A DNA stretch of 35,751 nt from Bacteroidales bacterium (GTDB lineage: Bacteria; Bacteroidota; Bacteroidia; Bacteroidales; Paludibacteraceae), in the NCBI GenBank assembly GCA_012837935.1, contig DUQG01000036.1, positions 1 to 35,751 of the forward strand, in the 5' to 3' direction. Both the position numbers and the translations under genes were made by a program. Below, piece by piece: positions 8,748-18,296 of the stretch. The notes under the pieces are model-generated. The model ran no database searches and was not told the DNA's origin. It worked only from the letters and a program-made list of their open reading frames with translations. Positions within the stretch are counted from its first letter, which is position 1; each line of letters opens with the position of its first letter.

Positions 8748-8834
8748 AGATGGATAGACTTTTAGACTATTAGATGGACAGACTATTAGATTTTCAGACA
8801 AGTGAATAAGTTGGAAGTACGAAGCTCGAAGCAG
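8748..8834. repeat. Octamer array followed by a heptamer array
   Basis: 8748-8803 holds seven consecutive 8-base units beginning AGA (AGATGGAT, AGACTTTT and so on). 8814-8834 holds three 7-base units, GAAGTAC, GAAGCTC and GAAGCAG. The last three match the family upstream of alaS at 10900. The tract lies upstream of the glycosyltransferase start codon. Confidence 0.65.
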
Positions 8835-8869
8835 TTTATTAAATTAGTTTATATAAAACAGCTCATAGT

Positions 8870-8893
8870 AATGAACAACCGAACAATTGAACA
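8870..8893. repeat. Three-unit octamer array at the end of murI
   Basis: Three 8-base units ending in GAACA (AATGAACA, ACCGAACA, ATTGAACA) directly abut the murI stop codon. Confidence 0.5.
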
Positions 8894-8894
8894 T

Positions 8895-9761
8895 CTATTC
8901 TACTTCTACATTTTCGGCTTGAATATCTTTATCCAGAAAAATAGAGGCAGAACTTGAGAATTTTCCCGGATTTTCGGTTGTCAAGTAACGTGTTGTGCCG
9001 TTTTTGGAACATTTTATATCCATTTCAGGGTGGCGGCGTAGGTAGTCAGCTAAGCTTTTTGCTACAATTTCCCCTTGTGATACTACATTTACACTGTCTG
9101 GTAATAACTGCTCTATTTTATCTTTAAGTAACGGATAGTGCGTGCATCCTAAAATAATCGTATCAATTTCGCTATCCTTGCTCATCAGGTTTTTCACATG
9201 TTTTTTTACAAAATAATCCGCACCTTCATCTTTATGCTCATTATTTTCGATAAGTGGTACCCACATAGGGCAAGCTTCGGAAACAACGGATATTTCAGGG
9301 GAAATTTTCTGAATTTCAAGCGGATAGGAATTTGATAGAACAGTTCCGGGTGTGGCAAAAAGACCAATATGCTTGCTGGTGGTTAGTTGCTCAACTTCTT
9401 CCACAGTAGGTCTTATTACACCCAATACTCGTCTGCTTGGGTCTATGTTTGGTAAGTCATTTTGCTGAATACTACGAAGTGCTTTGGCAGAGGCTGTATT
9501 ACAAGCTAAAATAACCAAATGACAACCCTGACTAAACAGAAATTCTACACATTGAAGCGTAAACTTGTAAACCACATCAAATGAACGAGTTCCGTAGGGT
9601 GTGCGTGCATTGTCGCCTAAGTAAAGATAATCATACTTAGGCAGTTCGTTTCTAATTTCATCCAGAATGGTTAATCCACCATAGCCGGAGTCAAAAACCC
9701 CGATTGGTCCCGGTTTATTGCTTGCTGAAATAATGTCTCTATATGATTTTTTGCCTGTCAT
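8895..9761 (-). CDS. murI: Glutamate racemase
   Basis: Cofactor-independent enzyme that makes D-glutamate for peptidoglycan. The 288-residue protein has the family signature GVFDSGYGGLTIL near residue 21, YLGDNARTPYG near 46-56, and both catalytic cysteines in LACNTA (Cys87) and LGCTHYP (Cys206). About 15 extra residues precede the first motif, a mild N-terminal extension. The M23 peptidase gene ends 13 bases upstream on the same strand, so the two cell-wall genes probably form an operon. Confidence 0.97.
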   Translation of the reverse strand: MTGKKSYRDIISASNKPGPIGVFDSGYGGLTILDEIRNELPKYDYLYLGDNARTPYGTRSFDVVYKFTLQCVEFLFSQGCHLVILACNTASAKALRSIQQNDLPNIDPSRRVLGVIRPTVEEVEQLTTSKHIGLFATPGTVLSNSYPLEIQKISPEISVVSEACPMWVPLIENNEHKDEGADYFVKKHVKNLMSKDSEIDTIILGCTHYPLLKDKIEQLLPDSVNVVSQGEIVAKSLADYLRRHPEMDIKCSKNGTTRYLTTENPGKFSSSASIFLDKDIQAENVEVE

Positions 9762-9774
9762 GTCAAATGTTGCA

Positions 9775-10743
9775 CTAATCTAAAGTTTGTCCGTAATTTT
9801 CGCTCAACTGTACCATTCGGTCATACTCTTCGGGCGTAAGATCCAGAGAATAAAAGTTTTGCGGATTAACAGGAACGCCTTTCTGATGTACTTCGTAGTG
9901 TAAGTGTGGTCCGGTAGATTTTCCGGTATTCCCCACATAACCAATAACTTCCCCACGAATAACTGTTTGTCCCATCTTTACATTAAAATCCGAAAGATGC
10001 GCATAGAAAGTCTCGTAACCGTATCCGTGATTGATTTTGATGCTGTTGCCATAACCTTGTTCCCAACCTACTTTTGTAACTATTCCTTTCCCTGTGGCAA
10101 AAATTTCCGTTTCCGTAGGTGCTGTAAAATCCATACCATAATGAAACTTTTGAGTGCGGTAAATCGGGTCAATTCGATAGCCCCAACCTGAAGCTACACG
10201 TGTAAGGTCTTTGTTTAAAACGGGTTGAATGGCCGGGATACATTCAAGCATTTTACCGTGATTTTTTACTAAACTAACAATTTCATCAAACGAACGAGAT
10301 TGTACGTAGAGTTGTTTTCTGAGTTCGTTGAATTGCTTGCTTGTTTCTATTACAATTTCCGAGTTTGTCATCTTCATCAGCCGCTCGTAGTATTCTATAT
10401 TTCCGCCCGCGGCTCTGCGTGCATCAGCCGGAATGGGTTCCGCTTGTAGCACTACACGATATAGGTTGTTGTCTCTTTCTTCAATGTCAGAAAGGATAGC
10501 CTGCATTTCTTTTATTTGTCCTTTCAAGGCTTTGTACTGTCCTTCTATACGACTTTTTTCTTGTGCAAGCTCTTTTTCTTTTGGCGATTTGATGATGGAA
10601 ACAAACAGGAAGAAAAATGCTATGCCAAGCAATATTCCCGAAAGGGTGTGAAACAAAACTTGTCTCAACCTTTTTGAAAACGTGATTTGAATCTCTTCAT
10701 AATCAATTGTTTCGGGATTGAAATAGAACTTTTTTCTTGCCAT
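9775..10743 (-). CDS. M23 family metallopeptidase with membrane anchor
   Basis: A 322-residue cell-wall hydrolase of the lysostaphin/LytM type. After about 28 cytosolic residues there is one membrane segment (residues 31-51). A coiled coil (residues 55-95, EKSRIEGQYKALKGQIKEMQ) and a linker lead to the peptidase domain from about residue 185. Zinc ligands are visible as HYGMD (His201, Asp205) and HLH (280-282). All active-site positions are intact, so it should be an active endopeptidase rather than an EnvC-type activator. In Bacteroidota this gene often sits back to back with alaS, as it does here. Confidence 0.94.
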   Translation of the reverse strand: MARKKFYFNPETIDYEEIQITFSKRLRQVLFHTLSGILLGIAFFFLFVSIIKSPKEKELAQEKSRIEGQYKALKGQIKEMQAILSDIEERDNNLYRVVLQAEPIPADARRAAGGNIEYYERLMKMTNSEIVIETSKQFNELRKQLYVQSRSFDEIVSLVKNHGKMLECIPAIQPVLNKDLTRVASGWGYRIDPIYRTQKFHYGMDFTAPTETEIFATGKGIVTKVGWEQGYGNSIKINHGYGYETFYAHLSDFNVKMGQTVIRGEVIGYVGNTGKSTGPHLHYEVHQKGVPVNPQNFYSLDLTPEEYDRMVQLSENYGQTLD

Positions 10744-10858
10744 AGCAAATAAAATAGAACAAACAGTTTAGAAATGCTAATATAACGAATAAAATCCAAA
10801 TAATGTCTGTTTAAGCACTTTTTGTGCCAAAGTTGGTGCAAAAGTAATAAATTTGATG

Positions 10859-10866
10859 TATTTTTG
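10859..10866 (+). promoter_or_regulatory. Candidate -7 box of alaS
   Basis: TATTTTTG matches TAnnTTTG, with a weaker TTGG about 22 bases upstream. It lies 115 bases before the alaS start, which puts the repeat tract at 10900-10977 in the leader RNA. Confidence 0.45.
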
Positions 10867-10899
10867 TAGCTTTATTTGAAAATATTTAAACACAAGCTG

Positions 10900-10977
10900 G
10901 AAGTTTGAAGCACGAAGTACGAAGCTCTCGAAGCTCTCGAAACTCGAAACTACTTAACCATTTAACTATTAAACTAA
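10900..10977. repeat. Composite heptamer and octamer arrays in the alaS leader
   Basis: Units GAAGTTT, GAAGCAC, GAAGTAC and GAAGCTC lie in exact 7-base phase from 10900. Further GAAGCTC-like units follow, separated by TC. From 10954 three 8-base units of the TTAACNAT type continue to three bases before the alaS ATG. Unit length is kept while sequence drifts. Confidence 0.65.
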
Positions 10978-10980
10978 ATA

Positions 10981-13617
10981 ATGACATCACAAGAAATTAG
11001 ACAATCTTTTCTCGATTTTTTTGCATCTAAGGATCACAAAATTGTTTCATCTGCACCGATGGTTATTAAAGATGACCCCACGCTGATGTTTACCAATGCG
11101 GGGATGAACCAATTCAAGAATATTATTTTGGGAAATGATCCGATAAAATATCCGCGAGTAGCTAACTCTCAGAAATGCTTGCGTGTAAGCGGAAAACACA
11201 ACGACTTGGAAGAAGTTGGTCATGATACTTACCACCATACCATGTTTGAGATGCTCGGCAACTGGTCATTCGGCGATTATTTCAAAAAGGAAGCTATCGC
11301 CTGGGCTTGGGAATACCTTACGGAAGTGGTGAAAATTGATAAAGACAGACTTTATGTAACCATTTTTGAAGGTGCACCGGAAGAAGGGTTGGAACGTGAC
11401 GAGGAAGCGTACGAAATTTGGAAACAATATGTACCCGAAAACCGAATTATCAATGGAAATAAACATGATAATTTCTGGGAAATGGGTGACACAGGACCTT
11501 GCGGACCTTGTTCGGAAATTCACGTGGATATTCGTCCGGATAGTGAGCGCGTCAAAGTGGATGCGCTTGAACTTGTAAATCAAGACCATCCGCTGGTAAT
11601 TGAGATTTGGAACAATGTATTTATGCAATACAACCGCAAAGCAGATGGTTCGTTGACTACTTTGCCGGCGAAAGTAATTGATACTGGAATGGGTTTCGAG
11701 CGGCTTTGTATGACTTTGCAAGACAAAACATCAAACTACGATACCGATATTTTCCAACCGATTATTCAAGAAATAGGCAAAATCAGCGGCAAGAAATACG
11801 GTGAAGATGAGAAAGTGGATATTACTATGCGTGTAATTGCCGACCACGTGCGTACAATCGCATTTTCCATTGCTGACGGACAACTTCCATCCAATGCAAA
11901 AGCAGGTTATGTAATTCGTCGTATTTTGCGACGTGCAGTGCGTTACGGATATACTTTCCTGAATATGCACGAAGCCTTTATGTGCAAGCTGATTGATGTG
12001 CTAAGTGAAGTTATGGGTGATGCTTATCCGGAACTTTTGGCGCAAAAATCATTGATAGAAAAAGTGATTAAAGAAGAGGAAGAGGCTTTCTTGCGTACGC
12101 TTGAGCATGGAATTAAGCTTTTGGATAAAAACCTGAGCGAAATGAAAGCAAAAGGTAAAACCGTGCTGGACGGGCACGTGGCGTTCACGCTTTACGATAC
12201 TTTTGGTTTCCCGCTCGATTTGACGGAACTTATCTTACGTGAAAACGGTATGACCGTTGATTTGGATGGTTTCAAGATTGAAATGGAGCAGCAAAAACAA
12301 CGTGCAAGAAATGCAGCAGCTATGGAAACTACCGATTGGGTGGTGCTGAAAGAGGGTGAAACTCGTTTCGTAGGTTATGATAGTTTGGAAACAGAAAGCG
12401 AATTGCTTCGCTACCGTAAAGTAACTCAGAAAAATAAATCTTACTACCAGCTAGTTTTTGCCGAAACACCTTTCTATGCTGAAATGGGGGGGCAGGTAGG
12501 TGATAAAGGTCAAATTATATCGGGTGATGAAACGATTGATATTTTTGACACGAAAAACGAAAACAACTTGACCGTACACTTGGCGAATAAACTTCCGAAG
12601 GAATTGGACGTACACTTTGTGTTGACTGTAAATAAAGAATTGCGTAAAGCTACTATTCGAAATCACTCTGCCACACACTTGATGCACGAAGCGCTGAGAG
12701 AGGTACTTGGAATGCACGTAGAGCAAAAAGGGTCTTATGTAAGTCCGGAAAGCTTGCGTTTTGACTTTTCGCATTTCCAAAAAATGACACAAGAGGAAAT
12801 TCGTCAGGTGGAAAGACTGACAAACCAAAAAATCCGTGAAAATTTTCCGCTGGATGAATTTAGAAATATCCCGATTGCTGAGGCAAAAGAGATGGGTGCT
12901 ATGGCGTTGTTTGGCGAGAAGTACGGTGAAACTGTACGTGTTGTGCGTTTTGGAAGTTCTACCGAACTTTGTGGGGGGACACATGTGCAGGCTACAGGTG
13001 AAATCGGTATGCTGAGAATTCTTTCCGAAAGCTCTATTGCTGCAGGAATTCGTCGTATTGAGGCTATTACCGGACATGCAGTAGAAAAAATGATGGATCT
13101 ACAACAAGACACTTTAGCAAATGTACGTGAATTGTTCAATAACACGCCTGATTTGACCAAAGCAATTCAGCGCTCGCTTGACGAAAATGCAGAATTGCGC
13201 AAGCAGGTAGAAAGCTTTATGCAAAAACAGATTTCTGAGCTAAAAGAAAAGTTGCTTGCCAATGCAAGAGAAGAAAACGGTGTAAAAGTAATCCGTTTCC
13301 AAAGTGATTTTGCAGCAGAAACCATCAAAACTTTGGTGTTCCAAATAAACAACACTTTTAGCGAGCAAATTAAGAATGTGGATAGTGATTCTCAATCACT
13401 GATGGTGGTAATTGGCGGTCTTCACGAAGGGAAACCATCACTTACCGTGCTACTATCCAAAGACTTGGTGGATAAAGGTTACAGTGCCGTGAACTTAGTT
13501 CGTGAGGGTGCTAAGCATATTCAAGGTGGCGGTGGCGGACAACCGTTCTTTGCGACAGCAGGCGGTAAAAATCCGGCCGGATTAGCACAAGCTATAGAAT
13601 CAATAAAATTAGCATAG
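10981..13617 (+). CDS. alaS: Alanyl-tRNA synthetase
   Basis: Charges tRNA-Ala and edits mischarged serine and glycine. The 878-residue protein has all domains. The class II catalytic core begins [13 protein letters not shown] and includes [19 protein letters not shown] and the [12 protein letters not shown] element. The editing domain has HSATH near residue 562 and the CGGTH zinc motif near 664-668. A DHHA1-type C-terminal domain ends with the glycine-rich [14 protein letters not shown]. Length is normal. The long minus-strand frames opposite it are shadows. A terminator follows directly. Confidence 0.99.
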   Translation: MTSQEIRQSFLDFFASKDHKIVSSAPMVIKDDPTLMFTNAGMNQFKNIILGNDPIKYPRVANSQKCLRVSGKHNDLEEVGHDTYHHTMFEMLGNWSFGDYFKKEAIAWAWEYLTEVVKIDKDRLYVTIFEGAPEEGLERDEEAYEIWKQYVPENRIINGNKHDNFWEMGDTGPCGPCSEIHVDIRPDSERVKVDALELVNQDHPLVIEIWNNVFMQYNRKADGSLTTLPAKVIDTGMGFERLCMTLQDKTSNYDTDIFQPIIQEIGKISGKKYGEDEKVDITMRVIADHVRTIAFSIADGQLPSNAKAGYVIRRILRRAVRYGYTFLNMHEAFMCKLIDVLSEVMGDAYPELLAQKSLIEKVIKEEEEAFLRTLEHGIKLLDKNLSEMKAKGKTVLDGHVAFTLYDTFGFPLDLTELILRENGMTVDLDGFKIEMEQQKQRARNAAAMETTDWVVLKEGETRFVGYDSLETESELLRYRKVTQKNKSYYQLVFAETPFYAEMGGQVGDKGQIISGDETIDIFDTKNENNLTVHLANKLPKELDVHFVLTVNKELRKATIRNHSATHLMHEALREVLGMHVEQKGSYVSPESLRFDFSHFQKMTQEEIRQVERLTNQKIRENFPLDEFRNIPIAEAKEMGAMALFGEKYGETVRVVRFGSSTELCGGTHVQATGEIGMLRILSESSIAAGIRRIEAITGHAVEKMMDLQQDTLANVRELFNNTPDLTKAIQRSLDENAELRKQVESFMQKQISELKEKLLANAREENGVKVIRFQSDFAAETIKTLVFQINNTFSEQIKNVDSDSQSLMVVIGGLHEGKPSLTVLLSKDLVDKGYSAVNLVREGAKHIQGGGGGQPFFATAGGKNPAGLAQAIESIKLA

Positions 13618-13636
13618 CCAACAATATAGAACAATT

Positions 13637-13675
13637 AAAAAGCCAACTAATCGCTCGAATTAGTTGGCTTTTCTG
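13637..13675 (+). terminator. Intrinsic terminator of alaS
   Basis: A near-perfect stem (AAAAGCCAACTAAT pairing with ATTAGTTGGCTTTT) around a short CGCTCGA loop. The symmetric A and T runs could also stop minus-strand transcription from the small ORF at 13696. Confidence 0.85.
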
Positions 13676-13695
13676 TTAGTTGCTGAAAATCCATT

Positions 13696-13878
13696 TTAGT
13701 TCAAAAAATATTCAACGAAATGGTTTTCAGATGTCTTCTCAACCCGATAGGAAGCAGCGAACCGCAATATTTTGCTTATACTTTCGTCGCTAGGACTAAG
13801 TAGATTAGCTGTTTTCATTTTGTCAATATCAATGGGTTGGGTAATGTGATTAAGAGTAGAATTTTTTCGCATAGGCAT
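13696..13878 (-). CDS. Small conserved-looking protein downstream of the sigma factor
   Basis: A 60-residue ORF with the pattern LLSPSDESISKILRFAASYRVEK followed by a short C-terminal strand (HFVEYFLN). I believe similar small proteins with an ILRFAxxYxxxK helix and a hydrophobic C-terminal LN are frequent in Bacteroidales, but I cannot verify this here. It lies about 75 bases downstream of the ECF sigma gene on the same strand. It is not an anti-sigma factor of known type, having no membrane segment or zinc motif. Function is unknown. Confidence 0.55.
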   Translation of the reverse strand: MPMRKNSTLNHITQPIDIDKMKTANLLSPSDESISKILRFAASYRVEKTSENHFVEYFLN

Positions 13879-13952
13879 TTGTTTAGTTTGTTAATGTAAA
13901 TAACTACTAATCAAACGCAAAGATTTTTATTATAGTATATAAAAAGCGAAAA

Positions 13953-14546
13953 TTATTTTATCTCTAAATACATATTATTTTCCGTAGCAATCTTACGCAT
14001 ATTCATAAGTGCGTATCTCATGCGTCCCAGAGCCGTGTTGATGCTGACATCGGTGCGTTCTGCAATTTCCTTAAAACTAAGGTCTTGAAAATAGCGCATT
14101 TTTACTACTTGTTTTTGGCTTTCGGGCAGGAAATCAATCAGTTGTACCACGTCATGAAGCACTTGCTCGTTGCTGATTACATCTTCTACGCTTTTTTCCG
14201 AATATTTGGAATTGTTTACATAATCGTACTCTAAACCGTCCGTAGAAAAAGTGTTTTCATTCTTTTCTTTGCGGAAATGGTCAATAATCAGATTATGTGC
14301 AATACGATTAATCCAGCCAAGGAAACGACCGGAATCTACATAACGACCTTGTTGTATGGTGGTAATGGCTTTGATAAAGGTATCTTGGAAGATATCTTCG
14401 GCTAATTCTTTATTGCGAACAATAAGGAAAATGTAGGTATAAACACGAGATTTGTAGCGGTTTAATAAAACTTCAAAAGCATCGTTACTGCCATTTACAT
14501 ACAACTCTACCAACTTCTCGTCGGTTAGTTGAATTAAATTTTTCAT
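13953..14546 (-). CDS. ECF-type RNA polymerase sigma factor
   Basis: A 197-residue sigma-70 family factor of the extracytoplasmic-function group. Region 2 spans about residues 20-90, with FEVLLNRYKSRVYTY, the ELAEDIFQDTFIKA core and RFLGWINRIAHNLIIDHFRK. Region 4 covers about 125-185, with LPESQKQVVKMRYFQDLSFKEIAE as the helix-turn-helix. There is no adjacent anti-sigma or SusCD-type operon, so this looks like a chromosomal housekeeping ECF factor rather than a FecI-like regulator. The long linker between regions 2 and 4 is acidic. Control of its activity is not evident from the sequence. Confidence 0.93.
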   Translation of the reverse strand: MKNLIQLTDEKLVELYVNGSNDAFEVLLNRYKSRVYTYIFLIVRNKELAEDIFQDTFIKAITTIQQGRYVDSGRFLGWINRIAHNLIIDHFRKEKNENTFSTDGLEYDYVNNSKYSEKSVEDVISNEQVLHDVVQLIDFLPESQKQVVKMRYFQDLSFKEIAERTDVSINTALGRMRYALMNMRKIATENNMYLEIK

Positions 14547-14740
14547 TACTTAAATTTTTGGGGTTATCAAGTAATTTTGTGCTATAGGCAGTATAGTTTT
14601 GTTAAAAGTTTATATTAAATTGATTTGAAATGAGATGCAAATTTATGCATTCATTTCAATAAATCAAAAAAAGAGAGCAATTTTTGCGTTAAAAAATGTG
14701 AATTGTGTTAATTTTCTGTCATTTTGTACAATAAATCGAC

Positions 14741-15919
14741 TTACTCTACAAATAAAACCAGTCCTTTGAGATATTCGCCTTCGGGATGATAAATATTTAT
14801 AGGGTGGTCGGCGGGCTGACTTAATTGATGCAAAATACACACATTTCTTTTTGCTTCGGCAGCAGCACTGAAAACTGCCAGTCGGAACTGGTCTTTGGAA
14901 ATAACCTGTGAGCAGGAAAATGTAAACACAATTCCGTTGGGTTTGATTTGTTGAAAGGCTTTTGCATTCAATCGTCTGTAACCTTTCAGAGCATTTCTTA
15001 CAGCATCACGATGTTTGGCAAATGCAGGCGGGTCTAAAATAATCAAGTCGTACTCGGATCTTTTTTCGCTGAAAAACTTAAACGCATCTTCTGCGAAAGC
15101 TTGGTGTTTATCTGTGGCAGGAAAGTTTTTTGCTATATTTTTATTGGTAAGCTCTATTGCTATCGCTGAACTATCCACCGAGTGCACCAAATTAGCACCA
15201 CCACGAAGCGCATACACTGAAAATCCACCTGTGTAGCAAAACATATTCAGCACATTTTTTCCTTTAGCATATTTTTCCAGCAAACTTCGATTGTCTCGCT
15301 GGTCTACGAAAAATCCCGTTTTTTGTCCTTTTAGCCAATCTACTTCAAACTGTAATCCGTTTTCTATTGCTTTGAAACTATCGCTTTGTCCGCCAATCAG
15401 GTACATATCTTTTTTTTCAATCGGTGCGTAGTAGGGTAGTGTAGTTTCTGATTTGTAATAGACGTTTTTTACTCTCGGAATTACTTCCACGATTGACTTT
15501 GCCAACTGCTCACGAGTGGCGTGCATACCCACCGAATGTGCCTGCATTACAGCCGTGTCGTCATATACATCAACGATTAAACCGGGTAGATTGTCGCCTT
15601 CGCCGTGTACAAGGCGATAAGTATTATTTGTTTCAGATTCAGCCAATCCAAGCTCTTTTCTGAGCAAATAGGCTTGCTCTATCTTCTTTTTCCAAAAATT
15701 GGCGTTAATATTTTCTTTCTCAAAACTGACTACACGCACTGCTATGCTACCAACTTGATAGTGTCCCAATGCTAAGAAATTTCCTTTGTTGTCTTGAACT
15801 TCAACAATGTCGCCTTCTTCCGGTTTGCCGTTGATGTGCTGGATAGCACCGGAAAACACCCAAGGATGAAAACGTAGTAAACTTTCTTCTTTTTTCGGTT
15901 TCAGTTTAAGAGTAATCAT
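14741..15919 (-). CDS. Class I SAM-dependent rRNA cytosine methyltransferase, RlmI-like
   Basis: A 392-residue protein with an N-terminal PUA RNA-binding domain (about residues 1-75, LKPKKEESLLRFHPWVFSGAI). A Rossmann methyltransferase domain follows. SAM-binding motif I is in VLNMFCYTGGFSVYALRGGA, and the family catalytic motifs are LDPPAFAKH and FSCSQVIS. This is the layout of RlmI (m5C1962 of 23S rRNA). The exact target base is inferred from family resemblance. The exonuclease gene lies 27 bases upstream on the same strand. Confidence 0.92.
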   Translation of the reverse strand: MITLKLKPKKEESLLRFHPWVFSGAIQHINGKPEEGDIVEVQDNKGNFLALGHYQVGSIAVRVVSFEKENINANFWKKKIEQAYLLRKELGLAESETNNTYRLVHGEGDNLPGLIVDVYDDTAVMQAHSVGMHATREQLAKSIVEVIPRVKNVYYKSETTLPYYAPIEKKDMYLIGGQSDSFKAIENGLQFEVDWLKGQKTGFFVDQRDNRSLLEKYAKGKNVLNMFCYTGGFSVYALRGGANLVHSVDSSAIAIELTNKNIAKNFPATDKHQAFAEDAFKFFSEKRSEYDLIILDPPAFAKHRDAVRNALKGYRRLNAKAFQQIKPNGIVFTFSCSQVISKDQFRLAVFSAAAEAKRNVCILHQLSQPADHPINIYHPEGEYLKGLVLFVE

Positions 15920-15946
15920 AATTTAAAGAGGTAAGTTGTAAGTTTT

Positions 15947-16579
15947 TTAGTTGTTTTCTTCGTTCACCTGAGCTATAATTGCATCAAGTTCTTTTTTGCT
16001 AAGTTTCTTTTCTTGACTAAGTCGCAAGTAGATTTGCAATGTGGCCCAAGCATCGGTAGCGGCGTAAAGCTTCTGTGCCTCGGTTAGCACGTCATTTTCC
16101 CAGTTGGTTAGTCGCTGTGATTTGGATATTTTTTGTCCAAAAAGAATGGCGAATATTTTCTGTAAACCCAGTTCCAAAATGCCGTAATCTTTTGCAATAT
16201 TCTGAATATCAATAAATCCGGCAGCTTTGAACTTTCTTTGTTTGGCTAGTCCGTTGAAGTCATCACGTAGTGCAAGTCCGATTTTCAGGATTTTTTCATC
16301 CGAAAGAAATTCAATCAAACGTTTTGGGAAGCCGACTTTATTTAAGCGAAAAAGGTAGGCAGTGTCGCTGGTTGCGAGTTGTAGCAATGAAACTTTGTAA
16401 GCTATACCGCGTGTAAAAGATGGTCGAGTTTCCGTGTCAATGCCTACGATGGGGTGCTCGAAAAGTTCGTCAAGTGCTTTGTCAATAACTTTTCGCGTAT
16501 CTACAAGCACAATTTTTCCGGTAAATTCAGCTATCGGCAGTTGATTAACTTCTTCTTTTGATATTTTTGGGTTAAACAT
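15947..16579 (-). CDS. 3'-5' exonuclease, DEDDy (RNase D-like) domain
   Basis: A 210-residue single-domain exonuclease. The acidic motifs are in place: VGIDTETRP near residue 46 (motif I, D and E), GLALRDDFNGL near 101-111 (motif II), and YAATDAWATLQIY near 172-184 (motif III, with the tyrosine four before aspartate that defines the DEDDy class). It lacks the HRDC domains of full RNase D, as do many Bacteroidota homologues. Likely role is 3' trimming of structured RNA or DNA ends. It sits between the RlmI-like methyltransferase and the DUF5063 gene, a typical set in Bacteroidales. Confidence 0.92.
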   Translation of the reverse strand: MFNPKISKEEVNQLPIAEFTGKIVLVDTRKVIDKALDELFEHPIVGIDTETRPSFTRGIAYKVSLLQLATSDTAYLFRLNKVGFPKRLIEFLSDEKILKIGLALRDDFNGLAKQRKFKAAGFIDIQNIAKDYGILELGLQKIFAILFGQKISKSQRLTNWENDVLTEAQKLYAATDAWATLQIYLRLSQEKKLSKKELDAIIAQVNEENN

Positions 16580-16593
16580 TCTTACTTTTTACT

Positions 16594-17199
16594 TTAATCT
16601 TCATTCAGAAATCTCAAAAAACTGTCGCGGTCGGTCTTTCCATGATTGGATACATCAAAGCTGTCATCTTCATCGTTGTAGCCGAAAGTGTCACTATGTC
16701 GCAAAGCATGTAGTGCACGTAGTGCATTGAGTAGCTTTTGTCCCCAATGTTCTGAAAAACTTTCAGCAGAATGATAGACGGCGGCAGTCATTATTTCCTC
16801 TTGTCCCAACTGGAAGTTTGCTGCAAAGTCTTTTAATTCTTGGTAAATATCCGCTAAATTCTCGGATATAAAAGCGGCTATCGGTGTGTCGCTGTACGGC
16901 ATATCGGGATGAAAAACTTCCAAAAAACTGTCGTCGGGACCAAGCAAACTTTCTACTTGATTCTTAACATACAAATAATCGTTTTCCGTAACAAATCGCT
17001 CTATGTCAAAATAGTCATCAGTTTTATCTAAGTCGAGCAAATCTGTTTTTAGGTAAAGTAGCGGAAGAATTTTTATTGCTTTTGAAATAAAGTCTTCTTT
17101 GGTGTTTTCTGTCGTTTTTTCTAAAAAAAGACAAGTTTCTACCGCCACCGTAGCAAACTCGATTACTTTTTGGGAATATACTAATTTGTTTTCATTCAT
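16594..17199 (-). CDS. DUF5063 domain protein
   Basis: A 201-residue, largely helical, acidic protein without signal peptide or membrane segments. The features I associate with DUF5063 are an N-terminal helix ending VAVETCLFLEK, the LPLLYLKTDLLDL segment, and a C-terminal block with SFSEHWGQKLLNALRALHALR. No biochemical function is established for the family to my knowledge. The gene lies 14 bases upstream of the exonuclease gene and appears to share its transcript, starting from the promoter at 17219. Linkage to the exonuclease hints at a nucleic-acid role, but that is inference. Confidence 0.88.
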   Translation of the reverse strand: MNENKLVYSQKVIEFATVAVETCLFLEKTTENTKEDFISKAIKILPLLYLKTDLLDLDKTDDYFDIERFVTENDYLYVKNQVESLLGPDDSFLEVFHPDMPYSDTPIAAFISENLADIYQELKDFAANFQLGQEEIMTAAVYHSAESFSEHWGQKLLNALRALHALRHSDTFGYNDEDDSFDVSNHGKTDRDSFLRFLNED

Positions 17200-17218
17200 T
17201 GTCTGATAATTTTGGCTA

Positions 17219-17226
17219 CAAAGTTA
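17219..17226 (-). promoter_or_regulatory. Candidate -7 box for the DUF5063-exonuclease-methyltransferase operon
   Basis: TAACTTTG on the minus strand, about 20 bases before the DUF5063 start codon. It matches TAnnTTTG. No clear -33 box is seen. Confidence 0.5.
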
Positions 17227-17236
17227 GCAAAAATAG

Positions 17237-18217
17237 TTATTTCTGTTCTTTTAACTTTCTTCTTTCTTCTAAGAATTTAGCAAGGCTTTCGGGGGTGGTT
17301 TTCCATCTGCGGTGCATCCAAACCCATTGTTTCGGGAATCGGCGGATTATTTCGCTGTAATAATCGTTCTGATTTTTGGTGTTTGCTACCAAATCAGCTT
17401 CTTTATCATCGGTTTTGATGGTAGGAATTTCAGGCAAGATATGGAAACGATAATTTCCATCCTCTTTTCTAGTCATCGCCATTGGCACCAAAGCGGCTTC
17501 GGTATCCGCCAAAAGTCGTGATGCGCCCAGCGGCGTGTAAGCAGAATGTCCGAGAAAATCCACAAAAACACCTTTTACACGAGTATCCTGGTCGGTCATT
17601 AAAATCACGTAATCGCCTTTGTTAAGCGCTTCTATAAGTGCCTGATAGGAACCTGTACGTGTGATGTTTTTCATTCCGCGACTCGTTCTGAATTTTACTA
17701 TCAGCTTTTCCAATAAAGCCATTTTCATCGATTGGCTTGCAGCAGAGGTTTCGTAGCCGAGCATAGGCGGTGTAATAGCCGCAAATTCCCACGAACTCAT
17801 ATGTGGAACAAGGCAAATAACGCCTTTGTTTCGTTTGTACGCTTTTTCAAGATGCTCTTCACCTACAACTTCAATCAGTTGGAAATATTTTTTCTTGTTT
17901 TTTACATGTGAATAAGCCATATAATCAAAAAATCCGGTCAGAATTTCAATAAAACTTTCTCTGGCTATCTCGGTACGTTCGTTTTCACTCAACTCATTAC
18001 CGTAAATTCGTTCCAGATTGGCAAGTGCCCATTCACGGCTCTTTTTTGCAAGATTAAAAAACTGTTTTCCGCAAAATCGTCCAAATCTTCGCACCCAGCT
18101 TATCGGTATTATTCTGAAAATAAAAATAACCAAGAGTAGTGGCGGGAAAAGCAGCAGCAAAACGGTTTTACGTCTGATGTCGTTGATTGTATGTTTGTGT
18201 TTTTGATAAAATGACAT
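17237..18217 (-). CDS. LpxL/HtrB-like lysophospholipid or lipid A acyltransferase
   Basis: A 326-residue membrane-associated acyltransferase. An N-terminal hydrophobic segment (LLLLFPPLLLVIFIFRIIPI) anchors it. The catalytic H-x4-E box is in VPHMSSWEFA near residue 140. The TDQDTR and later FLGHSAYTPLGASRLLADTEAALVP segments are typical of the family. Probable role is secondary acylation of lipid A or a related lipid at the inner membrane. I use the ATG at 18217 rather than the one three codons upstream at 18226, because the predicted -7 box at 18237-18244 would leave only a few bases of leader for the longer form. Confidence 0.92.
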   Translation of the reverse strand: MSFYQKHKHTINDIRRKTVLLLLFPPLLLVIFIFRIIPISWVRRFGRFCGKQFFNLAKKSREWALANLERIYGNELSENERTEIARESFIEILTGFFDYMAYSHVKNKKKYFQLIEVVGEEHLEKAYKRNKGVICLVPHMSSWEFAAITPPMLGYETSAASQSMKMALLEKLIVKFRTSRGMKNITRTGSYQALIEALNKGDYVILMTDQDTRVKGVFVDFLGHSAYTPLGASRLLADTEAALVPMAMTRKEDGNYRFHILPEIPTIKTDDKEADLVANTKNQNDYYSEIIRRFPKQWVWMHRRWKTTPESLAKFLEERRKLKEQK

Positions 18218-18236
18218 TTTCTGCATATTTTTGGAA

Positions 18237-18244
18237 CAAAGTTA
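18237..18244 (-). promoter_or_regulatory. Candidate -7 box for the acyltransferase gene
   Basis: TAACTTTG on the minus strand, matching TAnnTTTG, in the gap between this gene and the divergent DUF2007 gene. Confidence 0.5.
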
Positions 18245-18296
18245 CTGAAAATAATGTTATAATTATAGAGTGTCTAACCTTTAAAGTCTGATAGCC

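Noticed and set aside
12451-13077. 208-codon minus-strand frame opposite alaS
   Set aside because: Complete alaS motifs occupy the plus strand here. The antisense frame has no family character.
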